Positions 17,197-26,693 are shown, counted from the stretch's first letter. The stretch: 64,000 nt of DNA from Betaproteobacteria bacterium (GCA_013298145.1 JAAFJO010000002.1:620001-684000), one strand, 5' to 3'. Numbers and translations are program-made. Notes: generated by a model not told the origin, from the sequence alone.

Positions 17197-18024
17197 ATGC
17201 AACTCGCGCTTCCGTTTCCAATGGCCGCTGTTGTCTCGCAATCATTTAATAATTGCGCCATGAGTAGCGACGATATTGATGAGACCTACACGCGCGTGCG
17301 TTTCGAGAAAGCCGTTCGTGGTTCTCGATCGGGGAGGGCTAACAACGGAGCACCTCCCATCACCGGAGTCGAAACGCCCGGGAAGCACAGGCGGAGGCAT
17401 GACTCACCAAGCGTCGGCGAGAACGATGCCAATGGTCGCGAATGCTCATCGGCGAGCGACGGCGAGTTGGTCGATATCGCGAATTCTGATGTTCGCCTCG
17501 ATTCGAAGTCGAAAGCGGATGCTAAGCAGCTACGAAACAAAGCGCTTCGATTACTGACTACTCGCGAGCATTCGCGAGAAGAGTTGATGCAAAAGCTTGC
17601 TCGCGCGAAGCAAAGAGCCGCGTTTCGAAACGCGGAAGAAAAATCCCGCGAAACGGCTCAGCGGCAAAAGGATACGATTGACTCGGTAGTGAGCGAGCTC
17701 GCTGCTCAAGGGTGGCAATCGGATGAACGCTATGCCGAGGCGATGGTTCGCCGCCTGGCCGGTCAGGCAAGCAAGCGCTTTATTGCGGAAAAACTCGCCC
17801 AAGCGGGCATCAAAAAAGATGCTGCGCAAATCGCGATTGAAGTCATCGAAATTGATGATTTCGCGGCGGCGGCCGCGCTCTGGGCACGACGTTTCGGGAG
17901 CGCGCCGCTGAATGATCGCGAGCGCCAGCGCCAAGTCCGATATCTCGTTGCACGCGGCTTTCATTTGAGCGACGCATTCAAGATCGTTCCCAAAGTCGAA
18001 CATGACAGTAACTTTAAAGATTGA
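17197..18024 (+). CDS. recX: RecX regulatory protein with long N-terminal extension
   Basis: 275 residues, against 150-170 for most RecX proteins. The RecX core starts near residue 108 (KQLRNKALRLLTTREHSREELMQKL) and continues with SELAAQGWQSDERYAEAMVRRLAG and GIKKDAAQIAIEVI, the three-helix repeats that bind the RecA filament groove. The first 105 residues are polar, low-complexity and probably disordered. A charged insertion (about 128-148, rich in Lys, Arg and Glu) interrupts the first repeat. The ATG at 17197 has a strong GAAAGGAAG ribosome site. RecX limits RecA filament growth, and its place after recA agrees with that. Confidence 0.88.
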   Translation: MQLALPFPMAAVVSQSFNNCAMSSDDIDETYTRVRFEKAVRGSRSGRANNGAPPITGVETPGKHRRRHDSPSVGENDANGRECSSASDGELVDIANSDVRLDSKSKADAKQLRNKALRLLTTREHSREELMQKLARAKQRAAFRNAEEKSRETAQRQKDTIDSVVSELAAQGWQSDERYAEAMVRRLAGQASKRFIAEKLAQAGIKKDAAQIAIEVIEIDDFAAAAALWARRFGSAPLNDRERQRQVRYLVARGFHLSDAFKIVPKVEHDSNFKD

Positions 18025-18060
18025 ATCCCCACTACAAAACGGCAAGCGGGAATCTTCACT

Positions 18061-18348
18061 ATGAGTCAACCCTTAGCGACAGCGGATGAAAAGCGATCTG
18101 CGAATGGCTTAGGCGCGATGAGTTGGAATGCACTCCGCTCTGTAGGCATCCACTCTCAAGAAGCGCTGCGTGCGCGCGATCCATTTGATGTCTATGCCGA
18201 TCTGCACCGCACAAATGTCTCACGAAACCTCAATATGCTGTACGCCTTGATCGGTGATCGTGAGGGGGTTCAATGGCAGGTGATTGCTCGCGAGAGACGC
18301 ACTGAAATTCTGCTTCGGCTAGATCAAATGGGAATTGCTCCACGGTAG
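18061..18348 (+). CDS. TfoX C-terminal-domain protein
   Basis: 95 residues. The core MSWNALRSVGIHSQEALRARDPFDVYADL is a helix-hairpin-helix-like TfoX_C domain. The next part contains VSRNLNMLYALIGDREGVQW, and the sequence ends in a helix (ARERRTEILLRLDQMG). Stand-alone TfoX_C proteins are widespread; full TfoX/Sxy activates competence genes, but the N-terminal half is missing here. It follows recX by 36 bp and may be co-transcribed with it. Function is not established. Confidence 0.75.
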   Translation: MSQPLATADEKRSANGLGAMSWNALRSVGIHSQEALRARDPFDVYADLHRTNVSRNLNMLYALIGDREGVQWQVIARERRTEILLRLDQMGIAPR

Positions 18349-18579
18349 TTGCGAGGCCCACTTTTCAGTCATACCAGCGTTCGCGCTGTAAACGTCGCTC
18401 AGCGGGTCGCGTCTTCGCCTCTAGGAATCTTCAATAGGCCTGGGGCCGCGGGCGCGCTCAGCGTTGCACTGCGCTCTCACCGCTCGTTTTACGTCTCTTC
18501 CAGCGGAGCGGGGCGCACCCTTACCAAGGATTCGATGCCTGTGCTCTTGAAATATTCAAATTGACGAAGGAGTACAGAA

Positions 18580-19068
18580 ATGAATGAGCGTGCAGCAGCG
18601 CTGAAACAGAAACTCATCCGCAATCTGAACACCGCCGCGCGCGAGCCGTTCGTTCGTGAACCGCTTTACCAATGCGAGTCGGCGTCGATGACCCAGGGCA
18701 CGATCGCAACAAAGCTGGGCTGTGCCTTCGATATTGTGCCGGCTGGGAAGCAATCCTGCCCTTATCACCTACATCATGCCCAAGAGGAAATGTTTGTAAT
18801 TATTGAAGGTGAAGGCACGCTCCGCGTTGCGGGCGAGAGGATCGCCATATCGGCCGGCGACGTGATCACCATCCCGCCCGGTCCTGACTATCCACACCAC
18901 ATTCTGAATACCTCTGAAATGCCGCTCAAATACTTGAGTATCTCGACCAGGGAGGCGCCTGAAATTTGCGAGTATCCAGATTCACACAAAGTAAGCGCGT
19001 GGGCACCAAACGTAGGCCTACGCGGACGTAAAGAGAGCAGCCTCGATTACTGGGATGGCGAGCCTTAA
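18580..19068 (+). CDS. cupin-domain protein
   Basis: 162 residues with a single cupin barrel. The first metal-binding motif region is CPYHLHHAQEEMFVIIEGEGTLRV (about 64-87, His and Glu ligands). The second motif includes GDVITIPPGPDYPHHILN (about 96-113). The C-terminal strand LKYLSISTREAPEICEYPDS resembles small sugar-isomerase-like cupins. A ribosome site GAAGGAG precedes the ATG at 18580. The substrate is unknown and the neighbours give no clue. Confidence 0.82.
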   Translation: MNERAAALKQKLIRNLNTAAREPFVREPLYQCESASMTQGTIATKLGCAFDIVPAGKQSCPYHLHHAQEEMFVIIEGEGTLRVAGERIAISAGDVITIPPGPDYPHHILNTSEMPLKYLSISTREAPEICEYPDSHKVSAWAPNVGLRGRKESSLDYWDGEP

Positions 19069-19347
19069 CCGCAAACGAAAGAGCCGCGCGCTGAGCGCGA
19101 GCTGAATGCAAGCGGGCAACGGCGAATCGTTACGTGACCAAAACACTCGGACGCGAGGGACTTTGATGTTCTAGTCAAACTTCCGCCGCTGGCGGGCGCT
19201 TTGCTGTTTCTGGTGCGTCTCTCGCGACTCGTCGCTGCGCTCGTAGTTCTATCGAATCGCACGTGCTCTCGTCGCAGCATTTCCCTGGCGCTCTCACAAC
19301 ACCTTATTTCGTTGTAATCTTCTCTTTGAAGGAGAAAACAAGCACGT

Positions 19348-20595
19348 ATGTCCGCATCCCAATTTCCGCCGCTCGAAGCGAAGGCGTCTAATAAGCGCTG
19401 TACGAATTGCGCTTCCATCATGTCGCTCTATGCGTTGCCGGGGCACTACGGCCGCGCGATAGACGTCGACGTGTGTATGAACTGTAACGCCATCTGGTTT
19501 GACCAGTGGGAGAGTTCACAGCTCTCCCCCGACGGTGTCGTGTCCCTATTTCAGCTCATTCATGAGCGCGGCGGCACCGCCAGCAGCGCGGGCGCAAAGT
19601 TGGGTGAGGGGCTGCGCTGCCTAAGTTGCGGCGACGGCATGAAGACTGTGAACGACCGCGTCAAAGGTACGCGTTTTGTTTATCAATCTTGTCGCCATGG
19701 ACACGGGCGACTGACCACGTTCTACAACTTTCTGTCCGAGAAGCAGTTTGTTCGCGAACTTACCCAAGCAGAGCGTACGAAACTCTGCGCGACCGTGCGC
19801 CAAGTCCAATGTTCGGGTTGCGGCGCGCCGGTGGATCTCAGCAAGCATGACGCGTGCGCCTACTGCCGCGCACCGATCTCCGTGTTTGATCGTGATGCCG
19901 CGAGAAAGGCAATCGATCACTATCTGCGCGAACGGCACAAGCAAGTGCCGAATGATCGCCCGTCCATCGAATACGGACATTCGCCGCGTTCTCGAGAACG
20001 TTGGGATGCGTGGGACACCCTCTACGCAGCCGATCTCGCAAGTGACCTTTTGTGGGCGCTTGGCCGGGCTGCAACGCGTGGGATTTCGCGTGCCGCGGCG
20101 CCGATTGGCGGATTGAGTGCCGGCAGCGTCCTCGCCGACGCTCACGGCGCTGACTCAGGCCTCGCGAACTTGCCGGGTGGATTGATGGATTCGCTTCAAA
20201 ACGGAGCGCTTGCAAATAGCGGGATTCGACCGGAGGGCGCTACAGGTACGTCGCTTGAGACGGCTACGGATGTGTTGTTCGGGTCTGCCGCTGCGCTACG
20301 CGAATCGAATTTCGCAGCCAGCACCGCCGCGGAAGTTCTGAATTCGCCTGCGGCGCTCAGCGCAATTCCATCTGCGAGCGACGCCCTTTTTGGCGCACAG
20401 TCGGGCTCGCTATTTGACGCGGCATCTAGCAGCGGTGAGCTTACAACCGACGCAATCGAGAGCGTGGGCTCGATAGCCGGTGACGTAGGTGGCGGGATCG
20501 GCGAATCGGTCGGCGACATCGCCGAGGCCAGCGAAGGGGGCGTCGACTTGGTCGCAGATGGCGTCGGCAGCTTGATCGCGGCTATATTCGATTGA
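19348..20595 (+). CDS. multi-zinc-ribbon (zf-TFIIB-like) protein with Gly/Ser/Ala-rich tail
   Basis: 415 residues. The N-terminal half has three Cys4-type ribbons: CTNC...CMNCNAIWFDQWE (about 18-55, the zf-TFIIB signature), CLSC with a later Cys/His set (about 91-117), and CSGC...CAYC (about 153-174). A basic linker rich in Arg and Tyr follows. The last 160 residues are poor in charge, rich in Ala, Gly and Ser, and contain short repeated glycine motifs (AGDVGGGIGESVGDIAEASEGG). No signal peptide is seen. The function is unknown; metal binding is the only safe statement. Confidence 0.65.
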   Translation: MSASQFPPLEAKASNKRCTNCASIMSLYALPGHYGRAIDVDVCMNCNAIWFDQWESSQLSPDGVVSLFQLIHERGGTASSAGAKLGEGLRCLSCGDGMKTVNDRVKGTRFVYQSCRHGHGRLTTFYNFLSEKQFVRELTQAERTKLCATVRQVQCSGCGAPVDLSKHDACAYCRAPISVFDRDAARKAIDHYLRERHKQVPNDRPSIEYGHSPRSRERWDAWDTLYAADLASDLLWALGRAATRGISRAAAPIGGLSAGSVLADAHGADSGLANLPGGLMDSLQNGALANSGIRPEGATGTSLETATDVLFGSAAALRESNFAASTAAEVLNSPAALSAIPSASDALFGAQSGSLFDAASSSGELTTDAIESVGSIAGDVGGGIGESVGDIAEASEGGVDLVADGVGSLIAAIFD

Positions 20596-20910
20596 CGGCA
20601 GGCGCCCACACTCGGGGCAGCATGGGCACTGACTGCTCCGTTCATCGGCGCGTGCGCTACGGCGCTCCGAATGTTTTCCAAACCCTCATTTGGAATAGTG
20701 ATCGGCAGGTAAAACCAAATTGGGAAGGCGCCTGTCTCGCGCTCGACTCTGCGAGTCGAAGCGGTCAGGAGGATGCCGACCAGATCGCACTGCTCGTTAT
20801 CTCTAGCGCCTTCGGCGCGACTGATTCGGTTTAACGAGTGGTGCAAGCGCTTGGCGGTAAGTGGCGCAAATTTAATCAATGATCAAAACGATCAAAGTAC
20901 GCGGGGATGC
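20596..20910. other. intergenic region with a hairpin
   Basis: A 315-bp gap with no supported gene. It contains a perfect 7-bp hairpin, TCGACTC-TGC-GAGTCGA, at 20743-20759, without a T-run. Its role is unclear. Confidence 0.4.
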
Positions 20911-22335
20911 ATGAAAAAGTTAATTGCAGGCTTGGTGGCAATAGGTGTAGCGGCGTGGCCTGCTGCGACGTGGTTTTATGGTCAGCGCGCGCAGGCGAGT
21001 GCGGAGCAATTCAGCGCCGCGATTACGCAAGCGGTGCCGTACCTCTCCGTGGCGTCGAGCGAGTATTCCAAAGGATTTATGTCGTCGACGCACACGCTCC
21101 GAATGCGCCCCAGCTTGCCCGCGCTTCCCGGCAAAACATGGCCCGAGATCGTGATTCAAAACAAGATTGAACACGGGCCGTTTCCAGGTTTCAGTACCGT
21201 CGCAGCAGCGCGAATTAGCCACAGCATCGTGTGGCCAGCTGAAGTGAAAGCGCAGCTCACCAAGCTCTGGGGCGAGAAAGAGCCGCTTTCGATGCTCACC
21301 ACGATCGCGATTGGCGGCGGGGGCGTAACAACCGTCACTTCGCCTGCGGCGACTGGGAAATTTGACACGGCAAACGTCGCCTTCCAGGGATTGAACGGGC
21401 GCATGAATTTCACAGCAGGGTTCGAGAAGATTGATTACGTTCTCGACATCGCAGGCGCGAGCGTTGAAGACCCGCAAGGGAAACTCTCGGTTGGGAAAAT
21501 TAGCTCATCGGGGTCGCAAACGAAGTTGGCAGGCACGGAGCGCGTCTACACCGGCAAGCAAACAGCTAAATTCGATTCGTTGGAGCTGGATTCCAAAGGG
21601 CAAAGCGCTGCCGCCATACGCGGAATGACGTACAACGTAGAGACGAGCGCTCCCGAGGCAAATCTGCTCTCTGGCGCGGGCAAGTTCAACGGTGCTTCGC
21701 TCAAGGTGGCCGGCATCGACCTGGGTGGATTTGACTACGACTATTCCATGAGCAAACTCCACGCGCCAAGCGTCGAGGCCATTGGGAAGGCGCTACAAAA
21801 CGCGAACCCCACATCGAATACCCCCGAAGCTGCGAAAGCGTCGAGTGATGCGATGATCGCAGCGGTCCAGAAGCACCTTCCAGAGCTTTCTCGCCACGTA
21901 CCAAAATTTAACCTCGACCGGTTTCGTATCGGCACGTTGCAAGACTACGCCCAGATCAACGGGTCAATGTTTCTGAAACCTCTGACGGCGGAAGAATCGA
22001 AATCAATGATGGCAGCGCTGCCCAAGCTCGACGCATCGTTCAACATTGAAGTGACCGACTCAATCATTCGAATGCTGGTCGATCAAACAGGTAAGCGAAT
22101 GATGGCAGGGCAAGCAGAGGCCCTTTCGCAACTTCCCCCTGAGCAGCGAGCGACGATGCAAACGCAGATGGAGCAGCAGACGAAAATGATGGTGGATGAG
22201 CAAATTGCGCAGCTCGTGCAACAAGGCTTGGTTGTTCGCGCGGTTGGCAAGGTCTCATCCCAGATTGCGCTCAAGGACGGCAAGCTCACCGTGAACGGCA
22301 AAGAGGTTGGACAGGGGTTGCTGGCCGCGAGATAG
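20911..22335 (+). CDS. YdgA-like protein (DUF945 family)
   Basis: 474 residues. The N-terminus is MKKLIAGLVAIGVAAWPAATWFYG, a signal anchor followed by a periplasmic domain. The pattern after it (SVASSEYSKGFMSSTHTLRM, then NKIEHGPFPG, about residues 49-96) is the YdgA/DUF945 signature. Near the C-terminus is a helix with an extended Gln/Met-rich stretch (about 405-440). Family members are inner-membrane or periplasmic proteins of unknown biochemical role. The ATG at 20911 is chosen for the signal anchor, since the 46 codons open upstream do not look like coding sequence. Confidence 0.8.
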   Translation: MKKLIAGLVAIGVAAWPAATWFYGQRAQASAEQFSAAITQAVPYLSVASSEYSKGFMSSTHTLRMRPSLPALPGKTWPEIVIQNKIEHGPFPGFSTVAAARISHSIVWPAEVKAQLTKLWGEKEPLSMLTTIAIGGGGVTTVTSPAATGKFDTANVAFQGLNGRMNFTAGFEKIDYVLDIAGASVEDPQGKLSVGKISSSGSQTKLAGTERVYTGKQTAKFDSLELDSKGQSAAAIRGMTYNVETSAPEANLLSGAGKFNGASLKVAGIDLGGFDYDYSMSKLHAPSVEAIGKALQNANPTSNTPEAAKASSDAMIAAVQKHLPELSRHVPKFNLDRFRIGTLQDYAQINGSMFLKPLTAEESKSMMAALPKLDASFNIEVTDSIIRMLVDQTGKRMMAGQAEALSQLPPEQRATMQTQMEQQTKMMVDEQIAQLVQQGLVVRAVGKVSSQIALKDGKLTVNGKEVGQGLLAAR

Positions 22336-22504
22336 CGTTCGGTGTCGCGTCACAACCGTCAATCAGCTTTTCCGGCGCGTTGGCCGGTGGACTGGGGCAA
22401 TTATTAGAAAAAATGATTAGCGAGCCAAAGATTTTTCTAGCTCTCGCCCCGAGCTATCGGCCATTTCAAGTATTTATTTGATTCGTTGAACCTGATTTGC
22501 CTAC

Positions 22505-22610
22505 GGAAGTGTGGAACAAGTCTCAGCGATTCGGCGAGCGGCGGATTGGGCTTCCAATTCATCCCAAGCTCGCCGATGCGACGGACGCAAGAGACAGGTT
22601 CCGCGTTTTG
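22505..22610. repeat. MITE-like short element, copy C (inverted)
   Basis: A 106-bp element in the 364-bp gap 22336-22699, in the opposite orientation to copy A. The ends are GGAAGTGTGGAACAAGTC (22505-22522) and, on the other strand, CAAAACGCGGAACCTGTC (22593-22610); each matches the consensus end at 13 of 18 positions. Internally, the reverse strand shares the CGTCCGTCGCATCGGCG stretch with copy A (1835-1851) and the CAATCCGCC segment with A and B. The rest of the gap shows nothing recognisable. Confidence 0.7.
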
Positions 22611-22699
22611 CTAGCTCATCCATGCGCGACTCAGGCAGCCGCGCGTGACGCTTGGGTGACAAAATGGGTGGTTTCAAATCGCAAATTTAATCCCGCGCC

Positions 22700-23680
22700 A
22701 TGAAAGCTCTTTCTTTTCTGCGTTGCATTTTGTGGACCGGACTTGCGGCCACATTCATTTCTAGCGCGACGTCCGCGCAAACCTTCCCGTCAAAGCCAAT
22801 CAAGATCGTCATTGGATTCCCGGCGGGCGGTCCGCTTGATCAGCACGGACGTCTTTGGGCTGACAAGCTAGGCACGGCCCTCGGGCAGCCCGTGATCATT
22901 GATTACAAGCCCGGCGCGGGCGGCACCATTGGTGCCGCCGAAGTTGCAAAGTCGCCGCCCGATGGCCACACGCTATTGCTCGCCAACACCGGCACCATGG
23001 TGATCAATCCCGCGCTTTACAAAAAAATTCAGTACGACACGATCAAAGATTTTGTGCCCGTCGCGCGCACAGCGATGCAGCCGCTCGCGATTGTGGTCAA
23101 TCCAAACTTTGCACCAAAGTCGATTGCCGAACTCGTGGATTACGCGAAGAAGAATCCTGCGAAGGTGAATTACGGCTCTGCCGGCTCGGGGGGGATTTCG
23201 CACCTCGTGCCTGAGATGTTCGAAAAAGCCACGGGCATCACTTTGACCCATGTGCCCTACAAAGGCTCGGCGCCCGCCTTCAACGATCTGATCGGCGGAC
23301 AAGTGCAGATGATGGCAGAGAGCGTGCCGCAGGCAGCGACTTACGCAAAAAGCGGCAAGCTGCGCGCCTTGGCGGTCACGAGTCGCATGCGTAACCCAGC
23401 TTTACCCGATACGCCGACGTTGATCGAGGCGGGCGTGAAGGATTTTGAAGTCGTTGGCTTTTATGGTTTGCTCGCGCCTGCGAACACGCCCAACGCTGTC
23501 GTCGACAAAGTCTCAAATGCGCTGAAAGCAATTCTTGAAGACCCGGCGATGAGTAAGCGCATGATTGATAGCGGGGCTGATCCCGCGTTCTTAGGTCGTG
23601 ATGCCTTTGGTGCATTCCTCAAAGCAGAGATGCCAAAGTGGGCAAAAGCGGTGAAGGATTCCGGCGCGTCGGTGGATTAA
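22700..23680 (+). CDS. Bug-family tripartite tricarboxylate transporter substrate-binding protein
   Basis: 326 residues. The signal peptide is about 1-26 (ending SSATSAQ). The mature protein opens with the Bug signature FPSKPIKIVIGFPAGGPLDQ and contains PGAGGTIGAAEVAKSPPDGHTLL and THVPYKGSAPAFNDLIGGQVQ. Bug proteins are periplasmic binders for carboxylates and many other small molecules, greatly expanded in Burkholderiales. No TctA/TctB membrane partners are nearby, so this is an orphan receptor, as most are. The ligand cannot be told. Confidence 0.92.
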   Translation: MKALSFLRCILWTGLAATFISSATSAQTFPSKPIKIVIGFPAGGPLDQHGRLWADKLGTALGQPVIIDYKPGAGGTIGAAEVAKSPPDGHTLLLANTGTMVINPALYKKIQYDTIKDFVPVARTAMQPLAIVVNPNFAPKSIAELVDYAKKNPAKVNYGSAGSGGISHLVPEMFEKATGITLTHVPYKGSAPAFNDLIGGQVQMMAESVPQAATYAKSGKLRALAVTSRMRNPALPDTPTLIEAGVKDFEVVGFYGLLAPANTPNAVVDKVSNALKAILEDPAMSKRMIDSGADPAFLGRDAFGAFLKAEMPKWAKAVKDSGASVD

Positions 23681-23809
23681 ACCCAGAATATCCGGTAGCG
23701 CCCGAGACGACGCCCCCTGGAAAATCTGCGCTGACTCACGCTCGCTTGCGGTGATTTCTAATGCGCCGCCGAAATTCGCTTCGTTCTTGAATTCCAAAAT
23801 CGCTCATCC

Positions 23810-24670
23810 ATGCTTTGTTCATTGAATCAGTTTCGACGCTTCAGTCGTTTTGCGGTGTTTTTCGTGGGCTCGATCATCTCGTTCACGGCGACTGGCCAGA
23901 TTGAGCGCAGTACCGCCGAGGCGCTCCTGCAACAATCAGGAAACCTAGCTCAAATTGACGGGCTCCCAGCGCAGTTCAGGGCGAATTTTGAGCAGGCGCT
24001 TCGTGAGCAGCGAGATTTGCCGATCACGAGCGAGGAGGTGCGCAAATTCGCCGCCATGGGAGACACGGCGTTTGAATCGTCAAAACTTCGTGCGAGCATC
24101 ATCGACGCTGTTTCCAAGCGCATATCGAGCGCGGATGCCACGGCGCTTCGCGGTTGGTACAACAGCGCAGCGGGGCTCAAGATGCTCGCGCTCGAAGCCG
24201 CCGCCACCTCGGCGGATCATGCTGCGGCGGTGCGACGAGGAACCGCGCTTCTCGAACGCATGCCAAAAGAACAAGCCGCGCAGCTGCGCACGTTGATGGA
24301 GGCTTCGCGGGCGCCGGAGTTCGTAGCGAATCTGAGTATCAACCTGGCAGTTGCCGCAGCACACGCTGCTGCCAGCGCGACCTCGCCGAGGGACGTGCCT
24401 GCGTTTGCCTCGCTTCGCGAGGGGGCGGCGCGCGAACGCGAAAAGCTCGTGCAATCAATCGGCGATGTGATGATTGCGGTCTACGCCAATACCTATGATC
24501 GAGCGAGCGAGGCAGAAATCGCGCAGTATTTGGCGCTGCTGCAATCGACCCCTGGGAGGGCGTTTTCCGATGCCTTGATCGTAGCGTTTGATCGCACAAT
24601 CGCGACCTCGCTCAATGAGCTCTCCGCTGCGCTGGTTGAGCTGAAGCGTCCGCCGCCTCGGCGACGGTAG
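23810..24670 (+). CDS. exported protein of unknown function
   Basis: 286 residues. A hydrophobic N-terminus (FAVFFVGSIISFTATGQ, about 14-30) suggests a signal peptide. The rest is helical, rich in Ala, Arg and Glu, with a pattern resembling DUF2059-type proteins: a repeated motif of the form VSKRISSADATALRGWYNSAAGLKM is followed by a similar one, ASEAEIAQYLALLQSTPGRAF. The two motifs, about 135 residues apart, suggest an internal duplication. The gene stands between a Bug receptor and a 497-bp gap. No catalytic residues are recognisable. Confidence 0.6.
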   Translation: MLCSLNQFRRFSRFAVFFVGSIISFTATGQIERSTAEALLQQSGNLAQIDGLPAQFRANFEQALREQRDLPITSEEVRKFAAMGDTAFESSKLRASIIDAVSKRISSADATALRGWYNSAAGLKMLALEAAATSADHAAAVRRGTALLERMPKEQAAQLRTLMEASRAPEFVANLSINLAVAAAHAAASATSPRDVPAFASLREGAAREREKLVQSIGDVMIAVYANTYDRASEAEIAQYLALLQSTPGRAFSDALIVAFDRTIATSLNELSAALVELKRPPPRRR

Positions 24671-25167
24671 TGCTTCGTGTTTTTATGAATCGCGACACCG
24701 ATTCATAAGTAAACCCCTCGCCCATTGGGAGCGCGGACGAGCGCCACGGTGAATCCCGAGGCGACTTGTGCGTTGTTGCGCCGTTTGGAAGGCTCAATGG
24801 ACGCTCTCTCAGCCCGTTCATCCCGCTGCGCAGCGAAGTCGCAGCTCGCCGAATTCCGTTGGCAGCCGTCGGCTATCGTGCGCTTGCCGCTAGCTCTGTC
24901 TCATCTGCGCGTCTAGACGGCGGGAACGTACGTCGCGAGGATCGTGACTTTGGTTGGGATCGTGCCCCACCGTCTGGGTACCGCTTCGGGCGGATCGCGT
25001 ACGTCCCGATCCTGTCACAAAAAAACCACTACGAAGCCCATTTTTTTGGGGCTAGCGCACTTTCTGAGGATTTATCAACAATTGAGCTAATAACGCGCTC
25101 GTCCTCGTCTAACTAGGCTCTGATCGATAAGGCCAAATACTTTTCAGCGTGTTCCCAACGTGCTTCA
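24671..25167. other. convergent gap with an inverted repeat
   Basis: 497 bp between two genes that face each other. It contains a perfect 10-bp inverted repeat, TTATGAATCG/CGATTCATAA, with a 6-base loop at 24683-24708. The T-run precedes the stem on the plus strand, so it is not a classical terminator. No supported gene. Confidence 0.45.
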
Positions 25168-26634
25168 CTAGCCAAAAAACTTCCGCATATCGGAAGCCAT
25201 CGCTTTGAGTGATGGCTCATGGATGTACATCATGTGGCCCGCCTCGTAGTAGTGCGTGGTGATGTCTTTCATTCGATCGGCATCGAGGTTCAGGTGATTG
25301 AACGTGTAGTCGGCGGCGAAGTGCGGCGTGGCGAGATCGTAATAGCCGTTGGCCACATAGACCTTCATGTGCTGATTCATGCGCATGGCTTTACGCAGCG
25401 TCTCTGAAACCGCCGCATACTTGTTCGCGAATTCATTCCAACCCCAAGTCATCCATAGCATCGATGACACGGTGTACGGCAGATCGTGCTTAAACTTCAG
25501 ATCGCGCTGCAGGTAGTCGTTCAGCGCGCTGCTGTACGCGCCCTTCAAATTGGCTTGAGCAGGATCGAATTCGCCCAACTCGCCCGCGCTATCGCGATCT
25601 TTGTTTTTGAAGCGACTATCAAGGCGACCCACCACTTCACCGCGTGAACGCAGCAGCTCTTTACAGAACCGATGAATGTTGATTCTGAGATTGGTGGCTT
25701 CGATGTATTCGCGCGAGAGACCCGTGAAGCGCACTAGCTGCGCGATCACCGACTCGCGTTCTTTCGCAGTGAGCGATGCGCCCTTGAACAGCGCCGCGCT
25801 GTATTCGCCCGCAGCGAAGGTTTCAACCTCCTTCAATAGGTCTGCGAGTTTGCGCTTTTGTTCCGCGGCGGGAAGCGCCTTGTGATACCAGGCCGTTGCG
25901 GCGTAGGTTGGCAAATAGACGACCGGCGGCAAATCATTGCCATGATCGAAGCGAAGCGTTTGGAAATCGAGCGCGCAGGAAATCAGCAAGAGCCCATTCA
26001 TGTACATGCCGTGCTTTTCTTGCAAGAGGCCCGCGAGCCCGCATGCGCGCGTGGTGCCGTAGCTCTCACCCGCGATGTATTTCGGGCTCGCCCAACGCTC
26101 ATTGCGCGAGGTGTAGAGTCGAATGAATTCGCCGACGCTTTCCAGATCGCGCTTGTAATCGTGAAACTCGCCAACTTTTTCGCCCGCGATCATGCGCGAA
26201 TAGCCCGTACCAATCGGATCGATGAACACGAGATCGGTTTTGTCGAAGATACTGTGATCGTTATCGATCAACTCATACGGCGGTGCACCCGCATTGCCAT
26301 CCCGATCGAGCTTTACGCGCTTTGGCCCCAGTAATCCCAAGTGCAGCCACACCGAACTTGAGCCTGGGCCGCCGTTGAAGGAGAACGTAAGCGGACGCTT
26401 CTGAGGGTTTTTCACGCCGTCGAGCGTGTAGGCTACAAAGAACATCGATGCACGAGGCTTCGCCTCCTGCGCAGCGCCATCCTTGTCTTGCTCTTCCTTC
26501 AACACCACGGTGCCGCAGCTCACGGTGTACTTGAGTGACTTGCCGTTGATCTTGATCTCGTGTTTCGTCACCGAGGTTACGTCTTTTGCCTCGATCTTGG
26601 GTTCGCTGGATTCGGGTTTGTCTTTGTCGGTCAT
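25168..26634 (-). CDS. S10-family serine carboxypeptidase-like protein
   Basis: 488 residues with the full S10 set. The oxyanion region is TFSFNGGPGSSSVWLHLG, the nucleophile lies in YIAGESYGTTRACGL, the catalytic Asp in VANGYYDLATPH, and the catalytic His near the C-terminus in YEAGHMMYI. These enzymes release C-terminal residues at acidic pH. The N-terminus (MTDKDKPESSEPKIEAKDV) is highly charged and lacks a signal peptide, which is odd for a family mostly secreted or vacuolar in eukaryotes. The ATG at 26634 is preferred; a GTG 36 bp upstream is possible. Confidence 0.88.
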   Translation of the reverse strand: MTDKDKPESSEPKIEAKDVTSVTKHEIKINGKSLKYTVSCGTVVLKEEQDKDGAAQEAKPRASMFFVAYTLDGVKNPQKRPLTFSFNGGPGSSSVWLHLGLLGPKRVKLDRDGNAGAPPYELIDNDHSIFDKTDLVFIDPIGTGYSRMIAGEKVGEFHDYKRDLESVGEFIRLYTSRNERWASPKYIAGESYGTTRACGLAGLLQEKHGMYMNGLLLISCALDFQTLRFDHGNDLPPVVYLPTYAATAWYHKALPAAEQKRKLADLLKEVETFAAGEYSAALFKGASLTAKERESVIAQLVRFTGLSREYIEATNLRINIHRFCKELLRSRGEVVGRLDSRFKNKDRDSAGELGEFDPAQANLKGAYSSALNDYLQRDLKFKHDLPYTVSSMLWMTWGWNEFANKYAAVSETLRKAMRMNQHMKVYVANGYYDLATPHFAADYTFNHLNLDADRMKDITTHYYEAGHMMYIHEPSLKAMASDMRKFFG

Positions 26635-26693
26635 AGATTTTTCTCTGCGACGATTCGCACTTACGGACACGAGATTGTGATTCCAAGTTTCAC

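Noticed and set aside
24683..24708. Rho-independent terminator
   Set aside because: The stem is good but the T-run precedes rather than follows it on the plus strand, and the minus strand also lacks a following T-run.
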